A program made the position numbers and the translations under genes. A stretch of DNA of 64,000 nt from NCBI RefSeq assembly GCF_000271485.2, contig NZ_AKVN02000001.1, positions 3,187,501-3,251,500 of the forward strand, given 5' to 3'. Shown here in pieces: positions 25,781-36,109 of this stretch (its first letter is position 1; each line of letters opens with the position of its first letter). Source of the DNA: Pelosinus fermentans DSM 17108. GTDB taxonomy: Bacteria; Bacillota; Negativicutes; DSM-13327. The notes beneath the pieces were generated by a model. It was not told the DNA's origin. It saw only the letters and a program-made list of their open reading frames with translations, and did no database searches.

Positions 25781-26524
25781 CTATCTTTTACCCAAAGCAG
25801 CTACATATATAATAAATTGTTCCTCACCATCAAGTCCGATTACAGCATTTAGTTGTCCATCATCAAAGGCAGCAACAGCACATGTCCCACAGCCAACAAC
25901 TTGGGCCGATAAATATAAATTCTGACAAACATGTCCTGCATCTAAATGCAAGTAACGATATCCTCTTTCCCCATAGCGCCATTTCATACGACTGGCTTGT
26001 GCCGCCCAAAGAAAGGTTACTGCACTCTTAGCAATAAACTTCTGCCCCAAACACGCCTTTGTTATTTCCGAGGAAATGTGTTCTGCCAAATTCACTTCCA
26101 TTAATTTATGCTCAAGGGCTAAAAAACGGTATAAACCTGGCTTGATTCCTTCAACATTATGAATAAGTAAGTACGTCTCAAAGGCATGCCGCGCACCTGC
26201 TGATGGAACGGTTCGTAACGTAGCCTGATTTCCTAATATTTGCTTAACACCCTGAGTACACCATAATAAATAAGATAGTTCCAGTAAACTGATTGGCACA
26301 TTCTGATAATCACGTATACTGGATCTGAGTTCAATTAGGGCCATAAAATCAATTGAAATCGGTGGAATTTCCTCTGGCATTGGTAAATCAATGATCTTGT
26401 TTTTTTCATCATAAGCCGCTTGCAAAAATGGCTGAGCTACTATACTCTCAGGGTCTTTCTGTTCCATATTCTCATAGCGGGTTTGCACCATAAATTCATT
26501 TCCGATGGATTTTAGCATGATCAC
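25781..26524 (-). CDS. SagB-type nitroreductase family protein
   Basis: 247 aa. SELR-type FMN site LIELRSSIRDYQNVPISL, LSYLLWCTQGVKQ, RTVPSAGARHAFETYLLI and the C-terminal YLHLDAGHVCQNLYLSAQVVGCGTCAVAAFDD identify a SagB-type oxidoreductase. In azole-peptide pathways SagB oxidises azolines with FMN, but there is no YcaO or precursor peptide nearby, so this is a stand-alone member of unknown substrate. The upstream ~150 bp and a 3' terminator make it a single-gene unit. Confidence 0.85.
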   Translation of the reverse strand: MIMLKSIGNEFMVQTRYENMEQKDPESIVAQPFLQAAYDEKNKIIDLPMPEEIPPISIDFMALIELRSSIRDYQNVPISLLELSYLLWCTQGVKQILGNQATLRTVPSAGARHAFETYLLIHNVEGIKPGLYRFLALEHKLMEVNLAEHISSEITKACLGQKFIAKSAVTFLWAAQASRMKWRYGERGYRYLHLDAGHVCQNLYLSAQVVGCGTCAVAAFDDGQLNAVIGLDGEEQFIIYVAALGKR

Positions 26525-26632
26525 ACCTCTAACTTTTATATGAATAGTTTATTTTAGATACGCTTTTAAATATACTCTTAATTATTCTTTCACCACCTCT
26601 TAAAAAAATCCTCCCTGCTTCCAGTTTCGTAA

Positions 26633-26676
26633 AATAAATAAAACTGCCAACATCCTAATTGAGGATTGACAGTGTT
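26633..26676 (-). terminator. Terminator of the his operon
   Basis: An interrupted stem (minus-strand ACTG-CAA-TCCT pairing with AGGA-TTG-CAGT) ending in a T-rich stretch lies about 30 bp past the hisIE stop. Internal mismatches make it moderate strength. Confidence 0.55.
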
Positions 26677-26704
26677 ATTTCTCCAAGGTAAACTAACCGT
26701 TTTA

Positions 26705-27361
26705 CTATTTTCTTCTTTTTTGCAGCTCTTCCAATAGTTCACTGATACTTACATTATGATACGCTAAAAGCACTAAGCAATGATACCAAAGATCTGCCAT
26801 TTCATATAGTAATTCTTCTTTGCTATTATTCTTAGAGGCGATAATGGTTTCGGCTGCCTCTTCCCCAACTTTTTTAAGTATTTTATCCTGACCTTTATCA
26901 AAGAGATACGTGGTATAAGAACCAACTTGAGGATTGCGCTTGCGATCATTCACTACATGATACAAGTCATGTAAAATAGTGGACACGGATTGTCCATAAA
27001 CAGAAGGTATCGTTACCGCTGTTTCGCCTTCCACTTTCTGCTGGTCTATTGTACGCCTGAAACAAGACAATGTTCCTTCGTGACATGCAACCCCGACTTG
27101 TTCTACTTTGATCAAAAGAGTATCCCCATCGCAATCATAATATATCTGCTGCACCTTTTGCACATGTCCAGAAGTTTCACCCTTTTGCCATAAACTTTGG
27201 CGACTGCGACTGAAAAACCAGGTAACTCCTGTTTCTATAGTCTTTCGTAATGATTCCCTATTCATATAAGCCAGCATGAGAACCATTCCGGTTTGTTCCT
27301 GTTGGATAATGGCTGGAATTAAGCCATTATCATCAAATTTAATAACGTCTATATTGATCAT
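26705..27361 (-). CDS. hisIE: Bifunctional phosphoribosyl-AMP cyclohydrolase / phosphoribosyl-ATP pyrophosphatase
   Basis: 218 aa fusion. HisI (about 1-115): [39 protein letters not shown] and the Zn ligands in CHEGTLSCF. HisE (about 125-218): [12 protein letters not shown] and [15 protein letters not shown]-type metal-binding Glu cluster. It performs steps 2 and 3 of histidine synthesis. It is the last gene of the operon and overlaps hisF by four bases (ATGA). Confidence 0.97.
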   Translation of the reverse strand: MINIDVIKFDDNGLIPAIIQQEQTGMVLMLAYMNRESLRKTIETGVTWFFSRSRQSLWQKGETSGHVQKVQQIYYDCDGDTLLIKVEQVGVACHEGTLSCFRRTIDQQKVEGETAVTIPSVYGQSVSTILHDLYHVVNDRKRNPQVGSYTTYLFDKGQDKILKKVGEEAAETIIASKNNSKEELLYEMADLWYHCLVLLAYHNVSISELLEELQKRRK

Positions 27362-28116
27362 AGCCGTACCTCCACACCTTTTGATTTTAGATATTGTTTT
27401 ACCTGACCAACAGTAAATTGTCCAAAGTGAAAAACAGAAGCTGCCAACACGGCATCAGCCTTACCTACAGTAAGCACATCATAAAAATGCACCATTTCCC
27501 CTGCGCCTCCTGATGCAATGACAGGTACGCCTACAGCTTCCGAAACAGCCCTGGTCAGTTTAATATCATAACCATCTTTCGTTCCATCCTTATCCATACT
27601 GGTCAAGAGAATTTCACCTGCTCCCAGCGCTGTAGCCTGCTTTACCCAATCTAACACGTCCAGCCCCGTGGGAGTGCGTCCTCCATTAATATACACTTCC
27701 CACTCTTCTTCACCTCTTTGTCTGGCATCAACAGCCAAAACAATACACTGACGACCAAAGCGCTTTGCTCCTTCGGCAATTAACTCTGGGTTTTTGATGG
27801 CTGCTGTATTGAGAGATACCTTATCGGCACCGGCTTTTAACATTTTGCGAATGTCTTCAACTGTTCGAATTCCGCCTCCTACAGTAAAGGGAATAAATAC
27901 CTGAGATGCAGTTTGCTCTACCATCTGTACCATGGTATCTCTCTGTTCACAAGAAGCTGTAATATCTAAAAATATTAACTCATCTGCAAATTCTTTATCA
28001 TAGATAGATGCCAATTCCACCGGGTTACCAGCATCTCTAAGTCCTACAAAATTAGTACCCTTAACGACTCTCCCATCCTTCACATCCAGACAGGGAATAA
28101 TCCTTTTTGTATACAT
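27358..28116 (-). CDS. hisF: Imidazole glycerol phosphate synthase subunit HisF
   Basis: 252 aa from the ATG at 28116, which has GGGGAGAG upstream and yields the canonical start [20 protein letters not shown]; a longer frame to 28155 overlaps hisA and is unlikely. (beta-alpha)8 barrel with catalytic Asp11 (CLDVKDG) and Asp near 130 (VLAVDARQ), phosphate loops [10 protein letters not shown] and ASGGAGEM. It uses ammonia from HisH to make IGP and AICAR. It starts 4 bp after hisA ends. Confidence 0.97.
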   Translation of the reverse strand: MYTKRIIPCLDVKDGRVVKGTNFVGLRDAGNPVELASIYDKEFADELIFLDITASCEQRDTMVQMVEQTASQVFIPFTVGGGIRTVEDIRKMLKAGADKVSLNTAAIKNPELIAEGAKRFGRQCIVLAVDARQRGEEEWEVYINGGRTPTGLDVLDWVKQATALGAGEILLTSMDKDGTKDGYDIKLTRAVSEAVGVPVIASGGAGEMVHFYDVLTVGKADAVLAASVFHFGQFTVGQVKQYLKSKGVEVRL

Positions 28117-28120
28117 GATT

Positions 28121-28849
28121 TCACTCTCCCCGCAACAGACGTAAGGCATCAGCAAGGTTCAGACTACCTGTATAAATGGCCTTGCCGACAATCACACCTT
28201 CAATACCATCACTCGCTGCCTTTTTTATCGCCTCAATATCAGATAAATCACGAACTCCTCCTGAAGCAATGACTGGAATCCCAGAGGCTTTAGCCACGGC
28301 TGCCGTAGCAGAAATGTTTACCCCTGACAAGGTACCATCACGAGAAATATCCGTATAAATAATTCGTGCTACACCAACTTTAGCCATTTTCTCAGCCAAT
28401 TCTTCCGCCCCAATACCACCTGCGATTCCCCAACCATCTACAGCAACGATACCGTCACGAGCGTCAATTCCCACCACAATACGATCACCATATTTCTCAC
28501 ATGCTGCTGCGACTAAATCCGGCTGCTTAACGGCAACAGATCCTAAAATAACCCGTGCTACCCCAACTTCTAAAAATTGTGCAATCGTGTCTAAATTCCG
28601 TATACCGCCACCTAATTGCACAGGAATCCTTACATTTTTGGTTATGTCAGCAATCACATTTAAATTTACAGGCTTACCTGCTAAGGCACCATCCAAATCA
28701 ACCAAATGTAGATATTCAGCACCTTCATTTACCCAACGAATTGCCATATCCAAAGGATTATCAGCGAATATAGTTTCTTTGTCGAAACGTCCTTCTGTCA
28801 ACCGAACACATTTTCCATCCCGAATATCAATTGCTGGAAAAAGAATCAT
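28121..28849 (-). CDS. hisA: ProFAR isomerase HisA
   Basis: 242 aa (beta-alpha)8 barrel. Catalytic Asp8 in [15 protein letters not shown], the second Asp in [10 protein letters not shown], phosphate loops [10 protein letters not shown] and [11 protein letters not shown]. It isomerises ProFAR to PRFAR, the HisF/HisH substrate. Its ATG overlaps the hisH stop by four bases. Confidence 0.97.
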   Translation of the reverse strand: MILFPAIDIRDGKCVRLTEGRFDKETIFADNPLDMAIRWVNEGAEYLHLVDLDGALAGKPVNLNVIADITKNVRIPVQLGGGIRNLDTIAQFLEVGVARVILGSVAVKQPDLVAAACEKYGDRIVVGIDARDGIVAVDGWGIAGGIGAEELAEKMAKVGVARIIYTDISRDGTLSGVNISATAAVAKASGIPVIASGGVRDLSDIEAIKKAASDGIEGVIVGKAIYTGSLNLADALRLLRGE

Positions 28850-29454
28850 GATTTCAACTCCTTAAAGTTAGCCAGCATCGCTAAACCAATACTACCTGAT
28901 TTTTCCGGATGGAATTGCACAGCCTGTATATTTCCCCGACCAACAGCGGCCGTTACAGCGCCGCCATAATCTGCCACTGCCGTAATCAAACTAGTATCTT
29001 CAGGCACAGCATGAAAACTGTGAACAAAATAGACATAAGATTCTTGAGGTATATTCTCAAACAATGGACTCTTAGCAGCAAAAGATAGGCTATTCCACCC
29101 CATATGGGGAATTTTTAAAGCAGGAGCCTGTATTTTACGTACCATACCAGGAAAAAGTCCCAGCCCTTTCGTTTCCGGGTCTTCTTCACTGCCTTCAAAC
29201 AAAACCTGCAAACCCAGACAAATGGAAAGAAACGGTGTTCCTTTCGCAACTACCTCATGGATGGCATCAATCATGTGATAGGCGTTAAGATTCTCCATAC
29301 AATCACCAAAGGCACCGACGCCTGGCAGTACTACTTTATCAGCTGCTGCGACGATCTTAGGCTCGCTGGTAACTACAACTTCTGCCCCTAACTTAACAAA
29401 AGCCTTTTCCACACTATATAAATTACCCATACCATAATCAATAATAGCAATCAC
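28846..29454 (-). CDS. hisH: Imidazole glycerol phosphate synthase glutaminase subunit HisH
   Basis: 202 aa class I glutamine amidotransferase. Start MIAIIDYGMGNLYSV, nucleophile Cys in LSICLGLQVLFEGSEE, catalytic His/Glu in VQFHPEKSG. It supplies ammonia to HisF. It lies 11 bp after hisB and couples by overlap to hisA. Confidence 0.97.
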   Translation of the reverse strand: MIAIIDYGMGNLYSVEKAFVKLGAEVVVTSEPKIVAAADKVVLPGVGAFGDCMENLNAYHMIDAIHEVVAKGTPFLSICLGLQVLFEGSEEDPETKGLGLFPGMVRKIQAPALKIPHMGWNSLSFAAKSPLFENIPQESYVYFVHSFHAVPEDTSLITAVADYGGAVTAAVGRGNIQAVQFHPEKSGSIGLAMLANFKELKS

Positions 29455-29465
29455 AGTTACCCCTC

Positions 29466-30053
29466 CTATAGCATCCCCTTACTCGACATCACTCCAACAA
29501 TTCTCTCGTCCATAGACGTGGCTTCATCAAGAGCCCTGCCTAACGCCTTAAATATTGCTTCTACAATATGGTGAGAATTTTTGCCTGACAATAGACGTAC
29601 ATGTAATGTTAATCCCGCATGTACAGATAAAGCCCGTAAAAACTCTTCTGTCAATTCACTGTCAAAATCACCGATTCTTTCCGAAGGTATCGCTACATCA
29701 AAAACGAGGAAGGGGCGTCCGCTAATATCTAAAGACACCATTGCTAAGGCTTCGTCCATAGGTACAAAAGCAGTACCATATCGTTTAATACCACTTTTAT
29801 CACCTAAAGCTTTTGCCAGAGCCTGACCTAAGACAATTCCTGTATCTTCTACAGTATGATGTCCATCTACCTGCAAATCGCCTTGCGCAATGAGCTGCAA
29901 ATCCATAAAGCCATGTTTGGTTAGCAGCAGTAACATATGGTCAAAAAAACCAATCCCTGTTGCGATTTCACTTTTACCAGTTCCATCAATATTTAATGTA
30001 GTTGAGATATTTGTTTCAGCGGTTTGCCGCTTCATTGTCGCAGTACGCATCAT
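29466..30053 (-). CDS. hisB: Imidazoleglycerol-phosphate dehydratase HisB
   Basis: 195 aa, the monofunctional form without the phosphatase domain found in enteric HisB. Motifs GIGFFDHMLLLLTKHG, GDLQVDGHHTVEDTGIVLG and GKNSHHIVEAIFKALGRAL hold the Mn-binding His residues. AGAAGG stands six bases before the first of two ATGs. Because no phosphatase is fused here, histidinol phosphatase must come from elsewhere (see the PHP protein at 40226-40996). Confidence 0.97.
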   Translation of the reverse strand: MMRTATMKRQTAETNISTTLNIDGTGKSEIATGIGFFDHMLLLLTKHGFMDLQLIAQGDLQVDGHHTVEDTGIVLGQALAKALGDKSGIKRYGTAFVPMDEALAMVSLDISGRPFLVFDVAIPSERIGDFDSELTEEFLRALSVHAGLTLHVRLLSGKNSHHIVEAIFKALGRALDEATSMDERIVGVMSSKGML

Positions 30054-30092
30054 TTGGAACCTTCTTTCTTAATTATTTATAAATAGCTTATA

Positions 30093-31151
30093 TTACTCAT
30101 TCATAAATGTTTTAATAGCCTTATATACATTATCATTCTCTAAAGGCGTTCCAACTGTAATTCTAATGCAGTTGATAAGAAGAGGTGCTGTACTAAAATC
30201 TCTAATACCAATATTTTTCTCAGATAAGTAAGCGCTCAGCTTTTGTGCTTTCTCTGTTTTTATTAAAATAAAATTAGTCTCTGAAGGATAGACTGTAATA
30301 CCTGCTATTGCAGACAGAGAATCCGCTAAGCGCTTGCGTTCCTCAATAATCTGCCCAATGATTGGCATAAACTCATCTCGCATTTGGTATACCACTTGGG
30401 CAGTAATCAAAGATAAGGTATTGATGTGATAAGGCATCATAACTTTATTTACCATAGATACACTCTGGGCATTAGACAACATATATCCTACACGAATTGC
30501 CGCTAAGCCATAAGCTTTCGATAAGGTTCTTGCTACAATTAAATGGTCGTACTTTTTCATAAGACTAATAGCTGATTTACCATAGAATTCATAATAAGCT
30601 TCGTCAACGACAACAGGACACTGTACTTTACTTAGAATATATTCGATATCCTCTTGTGGAATAATTGTACCTGTGGGGTTATTGGGATTGCATAGAATAA
30701 TCAACTTAGCCTTGGACTGCTCTGCCGCTTCCACAACCTTTTCTGGTGATAGGGAAAAGTCTTCATTTAATGTTACTGGAACGGCTTGACTGTCCGTTAA
30801 TTGAGTATAAATACCATACATGGAAAAAGAGGGAGTCGGAAAAATAATGCTCCTTCCTGGTCCGCCAAAAGTTTGGCATAGAGCCAATAAGATCTCACTT
30901 GATCCATTACCAATTACGATATTTTGAATCGTAGTCGCAAAAGCTTCTGCAATCAATGCTCGTAAATCTAACATTCCGATATCGGGGTAACGGTTAAATG
31001 CCATATATTCGATCTGGTTTATAACTCTTTCATGTACTAAAGGGGGCAAATTATTAGGACTTTCATTAGCATCAAGCTTACTATCCCATTCCTTTTCTTC
31101 TACTGAATAGGATTTTATATTTTCTAATCCTGGTCGATAATCAAACATCAT
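30093..31151 (-). CDS. hisC: Histidinol-phosphate aminotransferase
   Basis: 352 aa class I/II PLP aminotransferase. DANESPNNLPP near 28-38, NGSSEILLALCQTF, NPNNPTGTIIP and the PLP Lys in TLSKAYGLAAIRVGY are as expected for HisC. It converts imidazole acetol phosphate to histidinol phosphate with glutamate. It overlaps the end of hisD by 11 bases and has GAGGG before its ATG. Confidence 0.95.
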   Translation of the reverse strand: MMFDYRPGLENIKSYSVEEKEWDSKLDANESPNNLPPLVHERVINQIEYMAFNRYPDIGMLDLRALIAEAFATTIQNIVIGNGSSEILLALCQTFGGPGRSIIFPTPSFSMYGIYTQLTDSQAVPVTLNEDFSLSPEKVVEAAEQSKAKLIILCNPNNPTGTIIPQEDIEYILSKVQCPVVVDEAYYEFYGKSAISLMKKYDHLIVARTLSKAYGLAAIRVGYMLSNAQSVSMVNKVMMPYHINTLSLITAQVVYQMRDEFMPIIGQIIEERKRLADSLSAIAGITVYPSETNFILIKTEKAQKLSAYLSEKNIGIRDFSTAPLLINCIRITVGTPLENDNVYKAIKTFMNE

Positions 31152-32490
31152 TCTTTTCCCTCACTCTGATCGCATTGGCATGAGCCTGTAGTCCTTCTGC
31201 CTCTGCTAATGTAATTACTTGACTGGCTACTGCCTGCAGCGCTTTTTGGCTATATGCAATAATACTTGTTCTTTTCATAAAGGTTTCTACATTTAACACG
31301 GAATAAAAACGAGCTGTTCCCCCGGTTGGCAATACATGATTGGGTCCAGCCAAGTAATCCCCCAATGGTTCTGGCGAATAAGGTCCTAAAAATACAGCGC
31401 CTGCATTTTTTACATAAGGCAGCAAGGCAAAAGGCTGCTCGGTTATGATCTCTAAATGTTCTGGTGCTGATATATTAGCCAATTCGATTGCCTGCATACT
31501 GTTTTGCGTTATAATCATCAATCCATTTTTCTGCAGTGATGCTTCAGCAATTTCCCTGCGAGGCAGCTTAGCCAACTGGCACTGAAGTTCTATTTCCACT
31601 CTACTCGCAAGGTTCCTGCTATCCGTAATTAAAATACTGGACGCCAGTACATCATGCTCAGCCTGACTGAGCATATCAGCAGCAATATAGGAAGGGTCTG
31701 CGGTTTCATCCGCAACAATTAAAATCTCGCTTGGTCCCGCTAACATATCAATATCACAATGTCCATACACCGCCTTTTTAGCTAAAGTGACAAAGATATT
31801 ACCAGGTCCTGTGATTTTATCAACCTTAGGAATCAGCTTGGTACCAAAGGCTAGGGCAGCAATAGCTTGCGCTCCTCCCGCTTTAAATACTCTGGTCACA
31901 CCCGATTCCCGGGCTGCCGCTAAAATACTGGGATTAACGCTGCCATCCTTGCTAGGCGGAACTACCATAATAATTTCTTTTACACCAGCAACAGCGGCAG
32001 GAACTGCGTTCATAATAACAGAGGATGGATAAATAGCAGTACCCCCAGGCACGTACATTCCTACTCTTTCTAAAGGGATACAACTTTGTCCCAGCATCGC
32101 TCCATGCTCTCGATAGGTAAGCCAGGTTTTAGGCAGCTGCTCTGTATGGAAAGATCTAACATTGCCAATGGCCTGTCGTATCGCAGCCAATATCTGCTCA
32201 TCGACCTTTGCCAAAGCCTCTTGAAATTCCGCTTCTGTAACTTCTAATGTTTCTTCACTTAAATTTATGCCATCAATTACCTGGGTATATTGAAGTACTG
32301 CTTCATCACCTTTCAGGCGTACATCATGAATAATTTTATCAACTACCTGAGAAGCTGTTAATTCACTGCCGAATACCTTCTTAATATGACTCTTCGCACC
32401 TTCTCCTAATATCACCTGATCAAAAGGCGGCTTTATTAATAGCTCGCTTAATTCCTCTAGCGTACTATCTTCTGCATATACAATTTTCAT
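31141..32490 (-). CDS. hisD: Histidinol dehydrogenase
   Basis: 449 aa, slightly longer than the usual 430 at the N-terminus. [62 protein letters not shown] and the Zn site LSQAEHD are present. It oxidises histidinol to histidine in two NAD+ steps. It overlaps hisG by four bases and hisC by eleven, so the four promoter-proximal genes are tightly coupled. Confidence 0.97.
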   Translation of the reverse strand: MKIVYAEDSTLEELSELLIKPPFDQVILGEGAKSHIKKVFGSELTASQVVDKIIHDVRLKGDEAVLQYTQVIDGINLSEETLEVTEAEFQEALAKVDEQILAAIRQAIGNVRSFHTEQLPKTWLTYREHGAMLGQSCIPLERVGMYVPGGTAIYPSSVIMNAVPAAVAGVKEIIMVVPPSKDGSVNPSILAAARESGVTRVFKAGGAQAIAALAFGTKLIPKVDKITGPGNIFVTLAKKAVYGHCDIDMLAGPSEILIVADETADPSYIAADMLSQAEHDVLASSILITDSRNLASRVEIELQCQLAKLPRREIAEASLQKNGLMIITQNSMQAIELANISAPEHLEIITEQPFALLPYVKNAGAVFLGPYSPEPLGDYLAGPNHVLPTGGTARFYSVLNVETFMKRTSIIAYSQKALQAVASQVITLAEAEGLQAHANAIRVREKNDV

Positions 32491-33152
32491 GGAATCACCA
32501 CACCTTCCAGCAGGGTTCTTAATTCTTCAGTAATTCTATTAATACGATCAAACTTCAGTTTAAAACTTACCCGATTCGCAATAAAGCGAGCCGTAACAGG
32601 CTGGATGGTCGCAACCTCCAATAAATTATTCGCTTTTAGTGTACGTCCCGTCTCTACCAAATCTACAATAATTTCTGCTAAACCGACCATAGGCGCCAAT
32701 TCGATAGAACCATTTAATTTAATAAATTCCATCTGAATGCCCATACTATGAAAAAAGCTTTCTGCTATGCGAGGATATTTAGTAGCTACTCGCATATGCG
32801 CATAATCACTTAATTTTTCTCGTTTCAAAGCTTCTGGCACCGCCACCATCATTCGGCACAAACCAAATCTTAAATCTAATAACTCATAAAGATCTTTCTC
32901 TTCTTCCAATAATACATCCTTGCCGATAATTCCAATATCGGCTGCACCATATTCAATATACGTTGGCAAATCTGCTGTTTTCGTGATAATAAAATGCAAT
33001 TTTTCTTTTTCATTGGTGATTACTAATTTACGTGAGTTTTCACTCAGGTCTTCTGCTGTACATCCTACTTTTGCTAACATTTCGGCCGAAGGTGCAAATA
33101 GTTTTCCCTTTGGCAAAGCGATCGTAAGATAATCCATGTCACTTGATGTCAT
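32487..33152 (-). CDS. hisG: ATP phosphoribosyltransferase catalytic subunit, short form
   Basis: 221 aa short-form HisG, lacking the C-terminal regulatory domain, so it needs HisZ (34861-36045). Motifs: TIALPKGKLFAPSAEML, YGAADIGIIGKD and the PRPP loop region EIIVDLVETGRTLKANNL. It carries out the first, feedback-regulated step. It is the first gene of the operon, behind the promoter at 33202-33230 and an AGGAGG site. Confidence 0.97.
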   Translation of the reverse strand: MTSSDMDYLTIALPKGKLFAPSAEMLAKVGCTAEDLSENSRKLVITNEKEKLHFIITKTADLPTYIEYGAADIGIIGKDVLLEEEKDLYELLDLRFGLCRMMVAVPEALKREKLSDYAHMRVATKYPRIAESFFHSMGIQMEFIKLNGSIELAPMVGLAEIIVDLVETGRTLKANNLLEVATIQPVTARFIANRVSFKLKFDRINRITEELRTLLEGVVIP

Positions 33153-33201
33153 GAAGATCCTCCTAAATTACTTTAGTTGTTTAAAGCATTAACATAGTGC
33201 T

Positions 33202-33230
33202 ATATTATCATTTGTTAAAATATTCGTCAA
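33202..33230 (-). promoter_or_regulatory. Promoter of the his operon
   Basis: Minus-strand TTGACG (33225-33230), 17-base spacer, TAATAT (33202-33207), about 50 bp upstream of the hisG start. No histidine T-box was seen in the short leader, so control may be by the YerC/TrpR-like protein. Confidence 0.7.
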
Positions 33231-33360
33231 TATAAATGTAGGATTTTTAGATGCATATGTAGAATCATCTCTCATAAGAATAGTAAAACTTTTATTTTGA
33301 ACCAGTAAGTTATAGACCCTAAGATTCAGTTTTAAAATATACATAAAGGGGTGTCATCTT

Positions 33361-34311
33361 ATGCCCAACTTAAATATTCTTGTAATCAACAACTTAGCAG
33401 ACCGTCATATGAAAATAATTCAAAGTAGTGCTCCTAACAGCAACATCATAACATGTGATTATGAAAAAGCTGCAGAGCACATTCGAGACATTGATATTTT
33501 AGTTCCTTGGGGGTCCATGGATGTCCGTCCCCTCTACCTTGCTGCCCCTAAATTAACATGGATACATAGCCTAAGCGCAGGAGTTGAAGGTTTGATCTTT
33601 CCTGAAATTCAAAATGCCAACACGATAATAACCAATTCAAGAGGTATTCATGGCATTCCGGTTTCAGAACATGTTTTTGCTATGATGCTCGTTTTTACGA
33701 GAGGATTGGATGTATTTATTCGGCAGCAAGCAAAGCACCAATGGAAGCGGACAATCGTTGAAGAAATTCATGACAAAACCATCGGTATCGTAGGTCTTGG
33801 CAGTATCGGACGAGAAATTGCTAAAAAGGCCAAAGGTCTGGGAATGAAAGTTGTCGCCAGCAAACAAACCATGACAAAAGAGTTATTCGTTGATGAGCTC
33901 TATCCTCCTGAAAAACTCCATGAACTGCTTTCACTTTCAGATTTTGTAGTCACAGCCCTGCCTTTATTAAATGAAACGAAACATTTATTTACGATAAACG
34001 AGTTTTCCGTTATGAAACCATCTGCTTATTTCATCAACATTGCCCGAGGCGGTATCATTAAACAAGATGATTTGATAACCGCTTTAGAGCAAGGCTTGAT
34101 AAAAGGTGCATGTCTAGACGTTTTTGATGAAGAGCCTCTTTCTGATTCTTCCCCTCTATGGGATATGCAAAATGTAATCATTACCCCTCATGTAGCAGCC
34201 CTATCACCAAGCTACCTGGACAGGGCTGTGAAGCTTTTCGCCGATAACCTGTCCAGATTTCAGCAAAACAAAGAAATGTTAAATATCATTGACAAGATAA
34301 AAGGATATTGA
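33361..34311 (+). CDS. D-2-hydroxyacid dehydrogenase family protein
   Basis: 316 aa. NAD site GIVGLGSIGREIAKKAKGLG near 140-160; catalytic Arg in FINIARGGIIKQDDLI, Glu in DVFDEEPL and His in ITPHVAALSP. The family reduces 2-keto acids or oxidises D-2-hydroxyacids such as glycerate, lactate or phosphoglycerate. The N-terminal half matches the GyaR/ghrA-like group rather than SerA (no ACT domain). It is the only right-reading gene between hisG and hisZ and converges with the HD gene seven bases away; its metabolic job is not evident. Confidence 0.9.
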   Translation: MPNLNILVINNLADRHMKIIQSSAPNSNIITCDYEKAAEHIRDIDILVPWGSMDVRPLYLAAPKLTWIHSLSAGVEGLIFPEIQNANTIITNSRGIHGIPVSEHVFAMMLVFTRGLDVFIRQQAKHQWKRTIVEEIHDKTIGIVGLGSIGREIAKKAKGLGMKVVASKQTMTKELFVDELYPPEKLHELLSLSDFVVTALPLLNETKHLFTINEFSVMKPSAYFINIARGGIIKQDDLITALEQGLIKGACLDVFDEEPLSDSSPLWDMQNVIITPHVAALSPSYLDRAVKLFADNLSRFQQNKEMLNIIDKIKGY

Positions 34312-34317
34312 CCTTTT

Positions 34318-34845
34318 TCAATGCATATTGTCAGACTCTCTAAGCAGCGTTAACTCCAGTGGATCATTTTCTGCTGGAGTTTTATGATGGTTAGCGATTA
34401 TATCAATCATCTCAGGACTCTCACCAATTTCCCTCAACATACCAGCACTAATAGCCGCATGATGAAAATAAATATAAAACGCATGGCGAAGATTTGCGAC
34501 CTTACTTCCTCGCCCCTGCTTTCCCCATTTTCTTAATTGATTTGGGAAAAAACAATCTCCTATAACAGTTATGATTTTATCAACTGTACTAACATCGCCT
34601 TTCACTTTTCCTACATCATGAAGTAAGGCGCATTTCACCAATAGATTAATATTTACATTTGAATGATGATCTGCTAAGCGCAGTGCTGTATATGCCACAT
34701 TCAGAACATGCCGCTGATCTGGCACATTCATCGCCCAAAACAAACTTTGTGCTTTCAAGTTTAAATGCTGCTCAATAAAGTCTCTATCTTTTGGTGTAAT
34801 CGAAGCGGTAAGTGCAGCAAACACCTGCTTTATTCTATGTAACAT
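34318..34845 (-). CDS. HD domain phosphohydrolase
   Basis: 175 aa. The HD motif CALLHDVGKVKGD (about 88-100) and downstream His residues (YFHHAAISAG, IANHHKTP) define a metal-dependent HD hydrolase. Substrates of such small HD proteins are usually nucleotides; not predictable here. It starts 15 bp after hisZ in the yerC-hisZ-HD unit. The last bases nearly abut the convergent dehydrogenase gene. Confidence 0.85.
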   Translation of the reverse strand: MLHRIKQVFAALTASITPKDRDFIEQHLNLKAQSLFWAMNVPDQRHVLNVAYTALRLADHHSNVNINLLVKCALLHDVGKVKGDVSTVDKIITVIGDCFFPNQLRKWGKQGRGSKVANLRHAFYIYFHHAAISAGMLREIGESPEMIDIIANHHKTPAENDPLELTLLRESDNMH

Positions 34846-34860
34846 CTATTGAACCACCCA

Positions 34861-36045
34861 TTATTCTACGTACACCAGCTTTGCATAGCCTTTACGTTTC
34901 TGACTCTCTTTTGCTTGTGCAGAAGATTCCGGAATAACGGCTAATTCTACGCTGCACCCTGAATCACGCAAAGTATCAGCCTGTTTTATTGCTTTCACCA
35001 GGTTTTCTTTATTCCATCCAATATAAACACCTTTACAATTTTGAGTACCGTCAATCCCCTGACGCTCTAATGCTAATAGTACTCGTTCAATACCTAAGGC
35101 AAAGCCAGTAGCCCCACAATTCATACCAAATGAATTTAACATAGTATCGTACCGCCCACCACCACAGATCGGAAATCCAAGTCCTGCCGTATACCCTTCA
35201 AATACCATCCCTGTATAATACTCAAAATCACGAATGATTCCTAAATCAAAGTCAACATATTTGGAAACACCATAGTTCTCTAATAGGTGATAAATATTGG
35301 CTAAGTTATCTAAGGCTCTGCGACTTTTATCATTTGTTACCATGCTATAGGCTTGTTTGAGCATATCTTCTCTGCCATGAAGTAATGGAATATGTTTCAG
35401 TAAAGTCTGATCACTTTGGCTAAGACCGCTCTTAACGAGTATTTCACCTAATCCCACTAAATCTCGCGTTACCATCGCATGTTTAATCTGCTGCCGCTGC
35501 ACAAGAGAAAGTTCACTCTGCTCCATAATTCCATTAATAAAATCAACTTGCCCTAAACCAATTTGAAATTTCTGCAAACCAGATTTCAACATCGATTCCA
35601 CTGCTAAAGCAATGACCTCCGCGTCAGCTGCCGGCTCTGATGCACCCATAATTTCCACTCCGGCCTGATAAAATTCACATTGCCTCCCTGCTTGAGCTTG
35701 TTCATAGCGAAAGACATTCGTTATATAAAATAGTTTCATTGGGCTTGGACTACCTTTAAATCGGGTAGCTGCCACACGGGCCATAGGAGTTGTCATATCT
35801 GGGCGAAGTGCCAATATACGATTATTTTTATCAAAGAATTTAAACATATGCTGATCTAAGTCGTTGCCTACTCCAACAGTCATCGTTTCCAAATATTCAA
35901 TTGTGGGAGTAACAACTTCATCATATCCCCAATTTGCAAATAACTGAGCCAAAGCCCCTTCCACAGCACGTTTCTGACTAGCCTCTCTCGGTAAGAAATC
36001 TCTTGTTCCATATGGAACCTGAGGAACAAATTCATGTTGCTTCAT
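34861..36045 (-). CDS. hisZ: ATP phosphoribosyltransferase regulatory subunit HisZ
   Basis: 394 aa from the ATG at 36045 (AGGGGTG nine bases upstream); a GTG at 36057 is in frame but overlaps that RBS. The class II tRNA synthetase-like fold is visible: VPYGTRDFLPREAS, LALRPDMTTPMARVAATR, FRYEQAQAGRQCEFYQAGVE and FALGIERVLLAL. It lacks the anticodon-binding domain of HisS and works with short HisG as an ATP-PRT octamer. It lies between yerC and the HD gene, 1.7 kb from hisG rather than inside the main operon. Confidence 0.95.
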   Translation of the reverse strand: MKQHEFVPQVPYGTRDFLPREASQKRAVEGALAQLFANWGYDEVVTPTIEYLETMTVGVGNDLDQHMFKFFDKNNRILALRPDMTTPMARVAATRFKGSPSPMKLFYITNVFRYEQAQAGRQCEFYQAGVEIMGASEPAADAEVIALAVESMLKSGLQKFQIGLGQVDFINGIMEQSELSLVQRQQIKHAMVTRDLVGLGEILVKSGLSQSDQTLLKHIPLLHGREDMLKQAYSMVTNDKSRRALDNLANIYHLLENYGVSKYVDFDLGIIRDFEYYTGMVFEGYTAGLGFPICGGGRYDTMLNSFGMNCGATGFALGIERVLLALERQGIDGTQNCKGVYIGWNKENLVKAIKQADTLRDSGCSVELAVIPESSAQAKESQKRKGYAKLVYVE

Positions 36046-36109
36046 AAATAGAAACACCCCTATCCCAGTAATTTAATGTTCTCTTAGCAGTACTTTGTAT
36101 GCTGCTCTT

